From Brienomyrus brachyistius (Eukaryota; Chordata; Actinopteri; Osteoglossiformes; Mormyridae), in the NCBI RefSeq assembly GCF_023856365.1, contig NC_064537.1, positions 11,161,072 to 11,225,071 of the forward strand: a DNA stretch of 64,000 nucleotides, given 5' to 3'. The translations under genes and the position numbers were made by a program. A model generated the notes under the pieces. That model was not told the DNA's origin, ran no database searches, and saw nothing but the letters and a program-made list of their open reading frames with translations. Shown here piece after piece: positions 45,411 through 56,114 of this stretch; the stretch's first letter is position 1, and every line of letters starts with the position of its first letter.

Positions 45411-47424
45411 ACATTGATCTGGGCAAATAATGAAATGTAAATGTAACAGATTTCCACCATGGTATTGTCATTTAGATGTTTAACTAGTTAACATTTAAGC
45501 TGGGAACAAATTGGCCATCTGAAAAACAAATCAGTAAGCATTTTGCTTGAGGAAAACTGGCGCGTCAGCTCTTCGCTAGAAGACAAATGGGGCGGCTTAT
45601 GCTGACTGTCCAGGGACACAGGCGGAGGAGGTGCAGTTCTGTGTGGGTCCACATACTCTCCACCTTAAAGGCGACGCTGGGTTTGCGATGACACCGGAAA
45701 CCGAATACTCTGAATGGACATGTGGGCACCTAGTGGAGCGCCAGAATGGCGTTGGATCACATTGCTGTCTCAGGCCAGGAAGTCTTTTAAAAAACGCACA
45801 GTGGTGCGCGAGTCAGAGCCGCAGAGTTACCGCAGGATGTGGGTTCTCTGTGTGACCCATGTGGGCTGGAGCGATCGCATATTGCTAGTAACGAATCCCC
45901 CACTATCCGACTCCCTTTCTGAGGGTCGTGATCGGGGACTGTCATGCGGGCTCTGGATCAGAGCTCATCCAAGCTCCACCCCAGCAGCCTGAAATCATGG
46001 GAGGTCAGGATGTCAGAGTAGATGTTTCGTTTTGGTTGGTGTCATTTTTGTTAGGAGAGGTCTGACAGGGACCGTCGGGATGAGAGAAGATGCAAAATGC
46101 CCTGTGGATCCTGCCTGGATGGTCCCGACTATAACGTTAGTGCCATTTTAGTGCGATTTCTTCACAGTCCAGTGCCGGTGGAAGCAGGCCTAGTGAAGTC
46201 TACTAAATTAATGTTTAACATCAATTATAATCTGAAAGGACTCAGGATGTTGGATGTGGTCTGTTTGCTGTGCCTCTGTCTCGTGGCAGTTTGGCTGGTG
46301 CGTTCAGCCCTGGATGGACTTTAACTGAAACGAGTTTAGAAGATGTTGGTGGGGGGGTTGCCACACACACATGGCTTTGGTAACGCTTTCGTGAAGGCTG
46401 TTTATCCTCACCCACAGACTTGCTGATTCTCTTTCACATGGGGTAAAATGTTCAGTAATTAAAGAAACAGAGTGTAATATAACTTCAAATGTCTTTATGA
46501 TGTTAAGGTCAGATGTTTTATTCTTTGAAAAACAGAATTTGGGTTCCGTATTAAATTGTGTCGCCTGCGACGTCTCCATTTGCCGTCAGAGATTGCAGGC
46601 GCCGCTCTGACTCTCCTGCGAATCACAGCGAGGCGTGTTTCCTCTTAAGCGCCTTTGCGAGGCACAGGAAAAAGCCTCATCTGCTCACCTGTGACTCGCA
46701 GATGAGTCACAGCAGTGGCGAGCTCAGCTGAGATGGATCCCCCGGGCTATTTGCACCCTCCCAGGAATGCATGATTTTCACACAAGCTCGGGGCTTATCC
46801 TGGTGGCTTATGAGTAGTTCAGGTGAATCTGACTTAAGGTTTCATGTGGGGGAGGGGGGGTTATACAGAACCTGATTGTTTTCACGGCAGGGTCATTTGG
46901 ATGAGTCAGAACGATTTACCAGTGATCTGAATCTGAATCAGACTTACAAACTTGAACCTGGTGTCCTAGACTGCTACAGAATGCCACATGGTTCCAGTCA
47001 CGTATGTAAATTGCCCCCCCCCCCCCCCACTGATTTGTGGCTTTTGCTGGCACTTTTGTATAGTTCCTTCCTCAGGAAGGGTTATCCGTAAACGCTGATG
47101 ACAGGCAAGTCTTCCTGTCGCTTGCTTGGTTTCCTTTCCTCTGTCGCTGAAGCAGCTTGTTGGGCTCTGTGGGCAACTGCGGAGGCAGCTGTGCCGTTCC
47201 TAACGGGACCGTCCCGGCAGAGTGGGAAATGCGCGTCTCTCGCTCACAGCGCGGGACGTAAAATGGCCTCTCTGCACCGAGGCCCGGCGGGATGCGGGTC
47301 AAAGCAGAGTTTACGCTCATCCTCATGGATGCGAATCGTGGCTCGATTTTAACTTTTGGCAGCCGGTGTGGAAAAAGAGGAGAGAGACAGGCCCCTATAA
47401 AGGCTGACAGAGGGGAGTTACAGC
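45411..47424 (+). other. Septin 9 intron segment
   Basis: No exon or confident repeat is recognised. Short C/G runs occur at 46850 and 47016-47029. Confidence 0.45.
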
Positions 47425-47510
47425 GACTGGGGGACCAGAACAGACTGGAAGGTTGCTGGTTCAATCCTGATAGAGGAACTGCCATTATGCTTCTTGGAAA
47501 ACTCTCTTAA
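47425..47510 (+). repeat. SINE-like fragment
   Basis: 'ctggaaggttgctggttcaa' followed by 'tcctgatagagg' carries a B-box-like GGTTCAATCCTG in SINE-head context. The remainder is not recognisable. Confidence 0.4.
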
Positions 47511-47755
47511 CGTGAAGATGCAGGGTCAATTAATGTCAAGCTCTGGCAGCATCTGGTATCAATCGAAAGCTTTTTCTCATTTGTTCTTATCCTGTTCTGG
47601 ATATTTGCTTCTTATGTTTCTTTGGTGTAATTTGTATTTGCAGTGTCATGACCCCCAATGATGTTCTAAATGTAATTTTTTTAGAACCTTAAAATAAGAA
47701 TGTTAATTTTATTATGAAGATACGACACCTCACATCTCCCATTATCTAATTCCAT

Positions 47756-47783
47756 TGTTTTATTTTATTTTATTTTATTTTTA
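47756..47783. repeat. (TTTTA)n microsatellite upstream of the shared exon
   Basis: About five TTTTA units, 45 bases upstream of the acceptor at 47827. It merges with the T-rich stretch before the exon, so copy number could affect acceptor strength. Confidence 0.85.
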
Positions 47784-47827
47784 AATGCCTGATAAATTTT
47801 GGCTCTAACTGCTGCTCTGTCCTACAG

Positions 47828-48497
47828 CTCTGAAGAGGTCCTTTGAGGTGGAAGAGGTGGACCAGTCGGCACACTCTTCTCCCCATGCCCGCAGAACGGT
47901 CAACACGCACCTGAGGACGGCTGGCACCCCCTCCGGCCCTCGCTTCCTCGACCTGGGAAGCCGCAATTCAGATTTCAGCCAGAAGGTGCCCTCGGAGGTG
48001 GCCAACCAGCGCTCCCCCAAGATCAGCCTCCGCCGCATGGAGCTGACAGGGAGCCGTGCCCCCGAGCCCGTCCCCCGTCGTACAGAAATCTCCATCGACA
48101 TATCCTCCAAGCAGGTGGACAGCTCCCCCAGCCCCGGCATCTCCCGCTTCGGCCTGAAGAGGCGGAGGCCCCCGCCCTGGGCAAGGCCCCAGACCTAACA
48201 CAGAGAAGGGCAGAGCTTATCTTTAGCAGGCCTCAGGAGGCCCCGCCTCCCAGGAGAGCTGATCCGCCCCCTCTGCTGCCAGGATCCCTGAGCTGGTCCA
48301 CAGGAAACCAGAGACCCCAGGTCCCCTGGAACCGCTGACCCGGAGGTCCGAAATCCACATCACCAAAATTCCAGAGGTTTCGGCTCTGAACAAGGTGGCC
48401 GAAAACAATGTACACGTGACCCCCAGCATCCCACCCAGCTACACAGAGATCAAGGCCCCGCCCTCTGCACCTGAGGTCTACATCGGAGGCCCTGACA
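47828..48497 (+). CDS. septin9: Septin 9 shared exon: microtubule-binding N-terminal region
   Basis: Septin 9 is a GTP-binding cytoskeletal protein that forms hetero-oligomeric filaments and bundles microtubules and actin. This exon follows an acceptor ('ctgtcctacag', ending 47827) and encodes ALKRSFEVEEVDQSAHSSP onward, nearly identical to the mammalian start of the common region. It is proline/serine-rich and basic, with repeated (K/R)R-x-x-(E/D)-type motifs known in this protein to bind microtubules: LKRSFE, LRRMEL, PRRTEI, QRRAEL and TRRSEI. SIDISSKQVDSS and SRFGLKR are also conserved. The segment ends IKAPPSAPEVYIGGPD at 48496 and the donor 'gtaagt' starts at 48498, leaving phase 1. The reading frame as given meets a stop at 48196. 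Homology continues in a second frame from about 48162 and a third from about 48284, each consistent with one missing base. GTPase exons must lie beyond 64000. Whether this is the a or b fish paralog is not known. Confidence 0.95.
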
Positions 48498-49300
48498 GTA
48501 AGTCATGTGACCCTTGCATCAGCTGATGTCCAGCTATTTAAATAAGACAAATCCTTGGAAGGAAATGGCTCTGGACCAGTTTTAATAGGAAGTCAGTACC
48601 CAGAGGGCATCTGTGAAATTACAGGGAGCTTAACAGTTATAATACTGAGGATATTAACCATAATATCAAGCATGCAATCCGGCAATGTTTAATACATTAC
48701 AGAAATAATAGCAGTATATTTAGTGATAAAACATTCCAGTGTCTAGCAAATGGAAAATGATTGTTATTTATATATTATTTATATGTGTATCCATGAGTTT
48801 TCGTCCTCATTATGATTTTCGTCTATTATATCTCCAGTTTTTTCCGTAGTTGCAGGTAACGTTTTGTTATACGGAAGTGTCTGTTTCCAGAATATTAGCA
48901 GAATTATTACAAAATATTATCTAAACAGCATTTAGCGAGGTGTCGTCCTGCGCAGGCGTCGAGACGAGCTGGAACTCCCGCCCCAAATCATGATCAGAAA
49001 ACTGAGATGCTTTCGGGCCGTGGGCTCAGCACAGCTTTTAGACAATGACCATTCTGTTCAGCGACCGTCCGGGAGCAGAGCTGGGAGCCTCTCACAAAAA
49101 GACGAAAGCCATCGTGTCAATCCAAATCCCATAACCTTTTAACCAGTAAACGTGTAAACACCACACTCAGAGTTGGGAATCAAACTCACAACCCTACAAG
49201 GCCTGAGGCCTGCCCATGATGAGGCCTGCCCACTGATTCAGGCTGTACTTTTTAGATGCTTATTCTGTATAAGCCTTTGAATATGCAACTGTCCATAATA
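48498..49300 (+). other. Septin 9 intron after the shared exon
   Basis: Begins with the donor 'gtaagt'. AT-rich to about 48930, then ordinary intron sequence. No exon or confident repeat is seen before the SINE. Confidence 0.5.
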
Positions 49301-49579
49301 GGGGCGGCATGGTGGTGCAGTGGTTAGCACTGTTGCCTCACACCTCTGGGACCCGGGTTCGAGTCTCTGCCTGAGTCACATGTGTACAGAGTTTGCATGT
49401 TCTCCCCATGTCGTCGTGGGGTTTCCTCTGGGTACTCCGGTTTCCCCCCACAGTCCAAAAACATGCTGAGGCTAGTTGGAGTTGCTACAGTAAATTGCCC
49501 GTATGTATGCTGTGAGAGTGAATGGTGTGTGAGTGTGCCTTGCGATGGGCTGGCCCCCCATCCTGGGTTGTTCCCTGTC
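49301..49579 (+). repeat. SINE, head and body, 3'-truncated
   Basis: Starts with the same 'ggggcggcatggtggtgcag' head as the copy at 29167 and follows it through 'cagtccaaaaacatgctgag' to 'ccatcctgggttgttccctg', then departs before the ATGGATGG tail. Loss of the 3' end points to a later deletion or rearrangement, because SINEs usually truncate at the 5' side. Confidence 0.88.
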
Positions 49580-50467
49580 GGGCCCCTGTGTCTGGGGCTG
49601 GGTGTACAGCGGGGGGGGGCACATGTCCGGGACAACAGCGGCCCGTCAGCCTCAGTGTCACCTGTGGAAGTCCTGCAAGGGCTGTGTGAGGATTGTGTGT
49701 GTGATGGACAACGAGCATGCAGTCTTGCCTGATAAACAAGGCGTGTTGCTATGGTGACCTGTGCCCGCCTCCCCCCCCCATGATTCTCATCAGAGTGATG
49801 AGAATAACAGCGACTCCTCCGTCGGAAAGAATGTGCTCCACACACGGGTCTGATGATGCTCGCTCTCACATCGAGCCCCGGAGATCCTGCGGGCCGTGCA
49901 GATATTGCGAGCGCAGCCGCTCTGGCCGCCATGTGAATTTACGCATTCTCCATCACTGGGGAGGCGCCGTGATGCTTCAGACGCTCACAGCCGCCAGCTA
50001 TCGACAAATCTTGCAGTCTCCTCGCTCCGCTTTTTCAGCTTTCAGTCGCCGGGGGGGTGGAGTGGACTTGGCATCTGGTGCATTGTGTGGGGTGGGTGGG
50101 AGTTATGATCTGAGCTCCAGACCTCTGGATGTGCAGCAAGCCAAGGGGAGCTTCTAATCAGAGGCAGTTGCTTACAGGTCTTTGTGGCTCTTGGCTATCA
50201 GACATACACTGCACTGGGCATTTGACCGCACATGACTACACTGGGCAGTATGCACTGCACCGACCGTCTGACAACACTCACTGCATTGAACTGTCTGATG
50301 GCACATGTTGCACTGGACTAGTACACACTTGGTTTTGATTACAATACAGTATAGGTCAGATAAAGGTGCAGTGGAGACAGTGATGTCTTGGACTGGGTCT
50401 CAACTTCAGGCAGTGTGGTGTTTCACTGCATCACATTGTGACTTCACACTTCTTTGTTCTGTTTGTG
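49580..50467 (+). other. Septin 9 intron segment
   Basis: No exon recognised. A short array of 'cactgggcattt'- and 'cactgcaccga'-like words occurs at 50205-50315 (core 'tgcactg'), weakly tandem. Confidence 0.4.
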
Positions 50468-50660
50468 TGGACCTTGCATGTTCTCTGTCTTTGTTTGGGT
50501 CTGGGTGTCTTCTAGGTGCTCTGGTCTCCCACCCCGAAGTCCAAAAACATGCAGTTAGGTGCAGTTTGAGTGAGTGTATGAGAGTGTGTGCCCTGTGATG
50601 GACTGGCATCCCAGCCTGGGCATCTACTGCCCAATGCCGCCTGGTACAGGACTCTGACTG
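50468..50660 (+). repeat. Diverged SINE of the ATGGATGG class, body only
   Basis: Shows 'gtggaccttgcatgttctct', then 'agtccaaaaacatgcagtta', 'gtgccctgtgatggactggc' and 'atcccagcctggg'. Head and tail are lost. Confidence 0.7.
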
Positions 50661-53600
50661 TGATATCGGATGATTTAAGAACAGGTGGCTGATCCATCAT
50701 TTTCATGTGGAGGAAATGTAGCAGGGAGAGTCAGCTGTGCCGATCTGCCCCGGAAAGGGTAAGGCCCAGTATGGTGTGGAGTTTGGTGTCCCAAGATTCA
50801 CCAGGACGGTGGGTTGGTGACCCCTCCCAGCCGGACCCCACACAGCTGATTACTTCGCCCACCTCCAAGCAGGATCCGTGACACATGGTAAGGGGAGGTG
50901 CTGTGTGGCGTGTCATTGCTACGGAGGAGGACTGGTCAGCAGCCACAGCTGGGTAAACAAAGATAGAGGGGCGTGGCCCCACCATGGGGGATTTCCTGTG
51001 GAAATGCAGCGTGGCTTCCGTTCAGTGCTTTGCTAATGCACTACAGCGTGCCCAGCTTAGGTCCTGTCACCAGGTTAACAATAAAGGAACCCAATGTGTC
51101 ACTTTTCCCAGAATGCCTCTGGCACTTTCGGTGATGCAGGGGTACTCCACCAACCCCCAAAACGCCCCCTTACATTTCAGCAAATAGCCCGATGGACTTT
51201 TGCATCTGATAGCTAAATTGCTGAGCTCAGAAAATGTGATACTGTAAATATAGGAGCTCGTTGGACTAAGGGAGCCCGGGTCGTGGTGCTGCGATTCCCG
51301 CGCTCGTATCCTGCTCTCTCCGTGAGCGTGAGGGAGAGGGGAGGAATCCGATCCGGTGGGAGACATTTTCAAGATGTTTGAGAGGCAGCGCCTGACGCAT
51401 TTGGGTTCGATTAGCGTGGCTCCGTAACCCGCCACGCAGATCGAATGGTTCTGAGCCAGCGGGCGAGTGAGAGAGAGAGGGAGAGAGGGATGCAGACGTG
51501 GGCCAGATCATTCCTGTAAACTTGGGGGGGGGGGGGGGTTGCAGAATGGAAGGCCAAGAATGAGCTAATATGTCCGCTTTTAGACAAAGTGTCCACAGTT
51601 TGGAGCCTTCTGAGGGTTGCACCTCACCTTAATGTGAAGGGGCGGTGGGTGAGGCGGGTGGGATATTTTTTTCCCAGATACAGTGTCCTCATCAGGCAAA
51701 GGCAGAGACCGGGAGTTGGGAGAGAGAGGCTGGTTCCTCGTGGCCGTTGTGGAAACCTGAGCTGCAGACTTTACGGTGCCGCACTGGCTCTGTGTGGGAG
51801 GGGAATGAGTGACCGATAAGATCCGAATCCCTCTCGCGGGACGTCAGCTTCTGCTCATGCTCCCAATGTTGTTGTTATGATTTCACAGATTAACTGATTA
51901 TTTTACCCAAAGTGATTTACACGTTTCCCGATTCCGGAAATTCTGCCAGAAAAACATGCTTTCGCAAGGATGTCACAAGACGGTCCCAGAAGCTGCTACC
52001 TCGCCAGCAGGGTCCGTGTAATCGCATGCTGCCCGCTGCTGTCGCCGTGTGGGCATAGCGCACCTGTCGCACTGCACCTTTTTTCCAGCGGAATTTTGGT
52101 TCTTGTTGCGTCCAAGCAGTGGGAACAGAGGGCCGGTTTGTTTCCGCAGCTCGTGCTCTGCTGCCCCCGCAGTCACGGAGGTCTGAGTGAGACCCCCTCG
52201 CCCTCAGGGTTGGGCCATTGTACGGCTGTCCCGACACAGCGTCAACTGCAATGTCTGTCCCAGTGCGACGTTCCACCTGCGCATGACACCAAAATGCAAA
52301 CATGACATCAGCCTGCTAGCCTTGGAATACCCTTTGGAATACCTCCTCCGGAATACGCTTCGGAATCCTTTCTTTGGAATACCCTTTGGAATAGTTTTTT
52401 ATGGAATACTTTTGAGTGCCCGCTGTTCCACTGTTTACATTTTTTTTTTCCTGGCCAAAAGTCTTACTTCAGCTGGAGAATTTGCACATTGATTTTTTTT
52501 CTTTTCCCCTATTCACCGGTTGTCTGTCTTCCGTGGACGTGTTTGACAGCCTCCTTTTCCCCAATGGGGAAGTTTTTTTTGTTTTAACCAGGAATTGACT
52601 TGCTTCATACGCACACACAGGCGCACTCCACAGTCCCGAGTGACATTTACCTAAAACCTGGGAGGGGGGCAGTTATGAGCAGCCAGTACCGATAATAACT
52701 AAACACTATGGATTTCCTGTGCCAATATGGATCAGAGGAACAGGGACGCCGAAAAATAATCCCATTCCTCAGCACTTCCATATTTCCCTCCCCTCCGATA
52801 AACGCACCCATATGAGCGCATTTAATTAGCCTGGAATATCGCAGTTACCATTACTGCCACACGTACCACTAAATGGCCGTTAATGAAGTAATTGCAAGAT
52901 GGCTGTTGGTAAGCTATTAATAATACAAAAGGGCTAAATGTGTAGAGTGATTCATGAAGCTTTCTCAGATCGGTAGCGGTGATTGGTTGCTCAGGGACCA
53001 ATCAGTGCCCTGGCATTGTTCAAATTGTGAAAGCACGCATTTTTATTGGGTTGCAGAAAAAAGCAGGTCATGTCCATTCTAATGTACACTGGGTCTGAAG
53101 GGGTTAACATATGAAATGTATATGTGCATGGACTTTGCTTGGATGCGACCCGGTGATGAGTGGTATCGGTTAATATAACTGGGCTGCTGCTTACTCACTC
53201 TCAGATTGTTTTAAGCGTCTTACACGTCACTGAGTACCATGATTTCTGAAGGTCTGACTCTAAGACAAGCTGGTTCCGGTCCCGTCACAGCAAATGTGTT
53301 TTACCTGGAGTCTTTCACACTAAGGGCTTCAGACAGGCAGTATCTCAGCTGGTCCTTGAACCTGTATAAACTAGCGCAGACCAGTGGGGGGGGCAGCATG
53401 GGACACGCTGAGCTGCAGGAGCTGGACCTGCCGCCTGGAGCATGGTGTGTCCCACGCTGCCCCTGCTGGACTGAGCTTTTGTCTTATTTCTTCTCCAGTT
53501 TCGGTTATTAGAATGTGTTATAGCGCCAGACACCTGCGGTTTTTTTCGCAGATCTTTGGACTGATAAAACCCGGTTTTCTGGGTTTGAACTGGTTTTCTG

Positions 53601-54126
53601 GGATGCCACAAGAACTGGAAGGAAGTCCCGTGGATACCCTACTACTGTTGCTCGGCAACAGTAACGTACCCTACCCCCACAGCCGCCACCCTAACCGCCA
53701 GCAATGTCTTCGCAACATGACCCTCTGGGGATTTCTGTTCTGGGAGGTCAGATTAGATGCTCTTACTAGGGAAGCAGATATGTCGTTTCATGAGAGGATT
53801 TTGGGGGTGGGGGTATGCTTGGCTGGCTCACACTCGCTTGGGGGGCGTGTCTCTGCCCGCCTGTGGGCGGCAGCAGCACAAGCAGCCCTGAAAAGGCCTC
53901 TGAATTTCTGAGCGGTCTTCTGGAACGGCTCCATGCATCGCCAGCTTGTGGATGCTTTGACCTTCTGAATCGTGGCACAAGACACACACAGCTGGACTTC
54001 TGGCAGCACGTGACTTCATCCTTCTACCACCAGATGACGTCAGTCACCAAGGTGGTTATATGGGGCCTGAGAGGTTGTTTTGAAGTTGTGTCCTGTCCAC
54101 CAACCATCACACGTAATATTTTAGGC
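50661..54126 (+). other. Septin 9 intron segment
   Basis: No exon recognised. Contains a G run at 51524-51538 and the GGAATAC array at 52322-52410. Several frames of 100-175 codons (for example 53384-53911) show no known domain. Confidence 0.45.
52322..52410 (+). repeat. Imperfect short tandem array built on GGAATAC
   Basis: Seven occurrences of 'ggaata' or 'ggaatc' within 89 bases, separated by 6-11 pyrimidine-rich bases ('cccttt', 'cctcctcc', 'cctttcttt'). The spacing is irregular, so it is either an old minisatellite or a cluster of similar binding words. Confidence 0.8.
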
Positions 54127-54231
54127 CAGTGTTTCCCAATCCGGTCCTTGGGCGCCTACAGCCAGTCCATGATTTTGCACATACCGGGACCTCAGAGGGA
54201 GTGAAAATGAGGAGCAGATTGGGAGTCACTG
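54127..54231. mobile_element. hAT-type MITE with terminal inverted repeats
   Basis: Starts 'cagtgtttcccaatccggtc' and ends 'cagattgggagtcactg'. The ends are inverted over about 15 bases with two or three mismatches. It is flanked by 'ttttaggc' (54119-54126) and 'ttttagat' (54232-54239), an 8-bp target duplication with two changes, as expected for hAT. It is non-coding. Confidence 0.8.
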
Positions 54232-54344
54232 TTTTAGATGTTAGCAGAGGCTGTGGCTCCTGGGATACTTCAAGCCGCTGGTTTGTCGTAACGTAATGGC
54301 TGTTGGTGTTCTCTCCGTGGGCATCCCTGTGCATTTACACACCT

Positions 54345-54530
54345 GGCTTTAAGCTCAGTGCATCAAGATGCTGGTCCCAGGATCAGACGGTTGCCGGTTC
54401 AAATCCCAGGGTTGTCTAACCATTGGGCGCCTGCGCAAGGCCCTTAACTGCCAGGCGCTGCATGGACTGTGAGACGCTGCTTCCTCAAATGTATATCACT
54501 TTGGAAAAACATATCTGCTAAGTAACGCAT
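54345..54530 (+). repeat. tRNA-derived SINE (V-SINE/HE1-like)
   Basis: tRNA-like head with B box 'ggttcaaatccc' at about 54397, then 'caaggcccttaactgccagg' and the tail 'tatcactttggaaaaacata' plus 'tctgctaagtaa', close to the common GCTTTGGATAAAAGCGTCTGCTAAATG end. Confidence 0.78.
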
Positions 54531-55999
54531 TTTTCCCATGTAGCCTTTTACGGTAACACTGAAGATCACATGGCAAGCTCTCAATGTAAAAGCGTCGTTG
54601 ATGCTTCCTCGGGACGAAGTCCATCCCACAGCCCCCCCTTCCCCTTTGCGGCATTGGCTGAGCCACTCCTCCGTTCCCGGATGCCGACCCCCATCTCCGG
54701 CTCCGTTGTTAAGTGCTTTTGCGTGCCACCCTTACGCCCTGTCTGACCTACGGCGTCGTCCGTTTCTGAGGCCTGGTAAACGCCATCAGGACGCGCAGGA
54801 GTCACTGACATTATGGATTCGATGCTCGTTCTCACGGAGTCCCACTACCTTGGCTTAGTATGTAAACAGGAAGTGATGCGTCTCATCCGTGTGACCGGCC
54901 TCAGTAAATAGCCGTCCTCCCTTTGATTTGTCATTTCCTGCTGCGAGTTGCGGAGGACGTGCCGAACTGCCTGGAGGGCTGTTCCTATTAAAATGAAAGA
55001 CGATTCTGCAGCGATGGAACCCCTGCCCCCCTGTCCTTGACCGCGGGTCGGGACTTCCAGGTTTTGGAAAGTTGTGTCCCAGGTCAGGTTCTTTGTACAT
55101 TAATCATGGGCATGGACAGCCACTCAGCACCACCAGGGGGGCACTGACTAAGTGGAAATGGCAGACAGAGCAGAAAGAAGGGCAAACGTGAGGCGTCCCT
55201 GGTGTGAAAGTGCCACTCGGCCTTGTTGAGAGCACGAGGCGTGAATGTGCCTCATGTCTGTGGGCTTGTATGCTTTCTGCAGACCGTAGTGCTAAATAAG
55301 TTCAGTGGGCAGCAAAATAGCAACAGAATAACACAAAAAGTAACAGGAAGTGACACTAATGTAGATATACATATGATGGCTGCATGAGTAGCTGCAAACA
55401 CGAGATTAAAGCGAGATAAAGTCTGTGAGATCAGGCTGACACGCTGGCGCTCTCTGCTGCCCCCTAGTCCCTGTTTTATAGACAGGCTGCCGGCCCCGTT
55501 GGCCAAGGTTGTGTATGACTGCATATCACTGGCTTTTACTGCAGGGCACAAAACCTGAAGTTTTACTCCGTCCGTTTCTTCCAAGATAAACCATGTTTTT
55601 TTTAACGTCCGCCTTCCTCGCGTGTCATATAAAAACAGGGATGGACTCGGCTTCTCAGTTTGAGAAGTCATAAAAAAACATTTTATGTGGCACTTATGAG
55701 TGATTGGAGAGCATTAATGCATCAAGGTCACCGTGCGTGTTTTATTGCCCCGTGGAAAACGACATACAGTATCACGGCATGTTGGTCACATCTACAGTCA
55801 AATGAAGGACTATGGTAGTAAGTTTGTAATCACATTTTGGGATCATGTCTTGTGAAGAAAAAAAAACTTTAAGCATGAGGATATCCCGTATCACGGAGCA
55901 CGTCCTTAGTAGCTGCTTTCCTGTTTCACATAAATGAGAGAATCTGTCCACCGAGCCTATTCAGGACAAGACAACGGTAATGTAGTGGTAAATTGTGGG
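54531..55999 (+). other. Septin 9 intron segment
   Basis: No exon or named repeat recognised. Confidence 0.45.
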
Positions 56000-56114
56000 T
56001 GGAATGCCAGTTTACCACAGGGCACAGACACCCATATTCACTCGAGACACCTACCTGCACTGTCTTTGGACTGCAGAAACAGGAGTACCCAGAGGAACCT
56101 GCACACAACAATAG
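56000..56114 (-). repeat. Partial SINE, minus strand, bordering a minisatellite
   Basis: Plus reads 'ccagtttaccacagggcaca', then 'ctttggactgcagaaacagg' and 'agtacccagaggaacctgca'. This is the reverse complement of the body of an ATGGATGG-class SINE. Where the next SINE block ('gggagaacatgcaaactcc' in other copies) is expected, the tandem array begins. Confidence 0.7.

Noticed and set aside
48157..48290. Microintrons to explain the frame changes in the shared septin 9 exon
   Set aside because: No suitably placed GT-AG pairs. Single missing bases explain the frames more simply.
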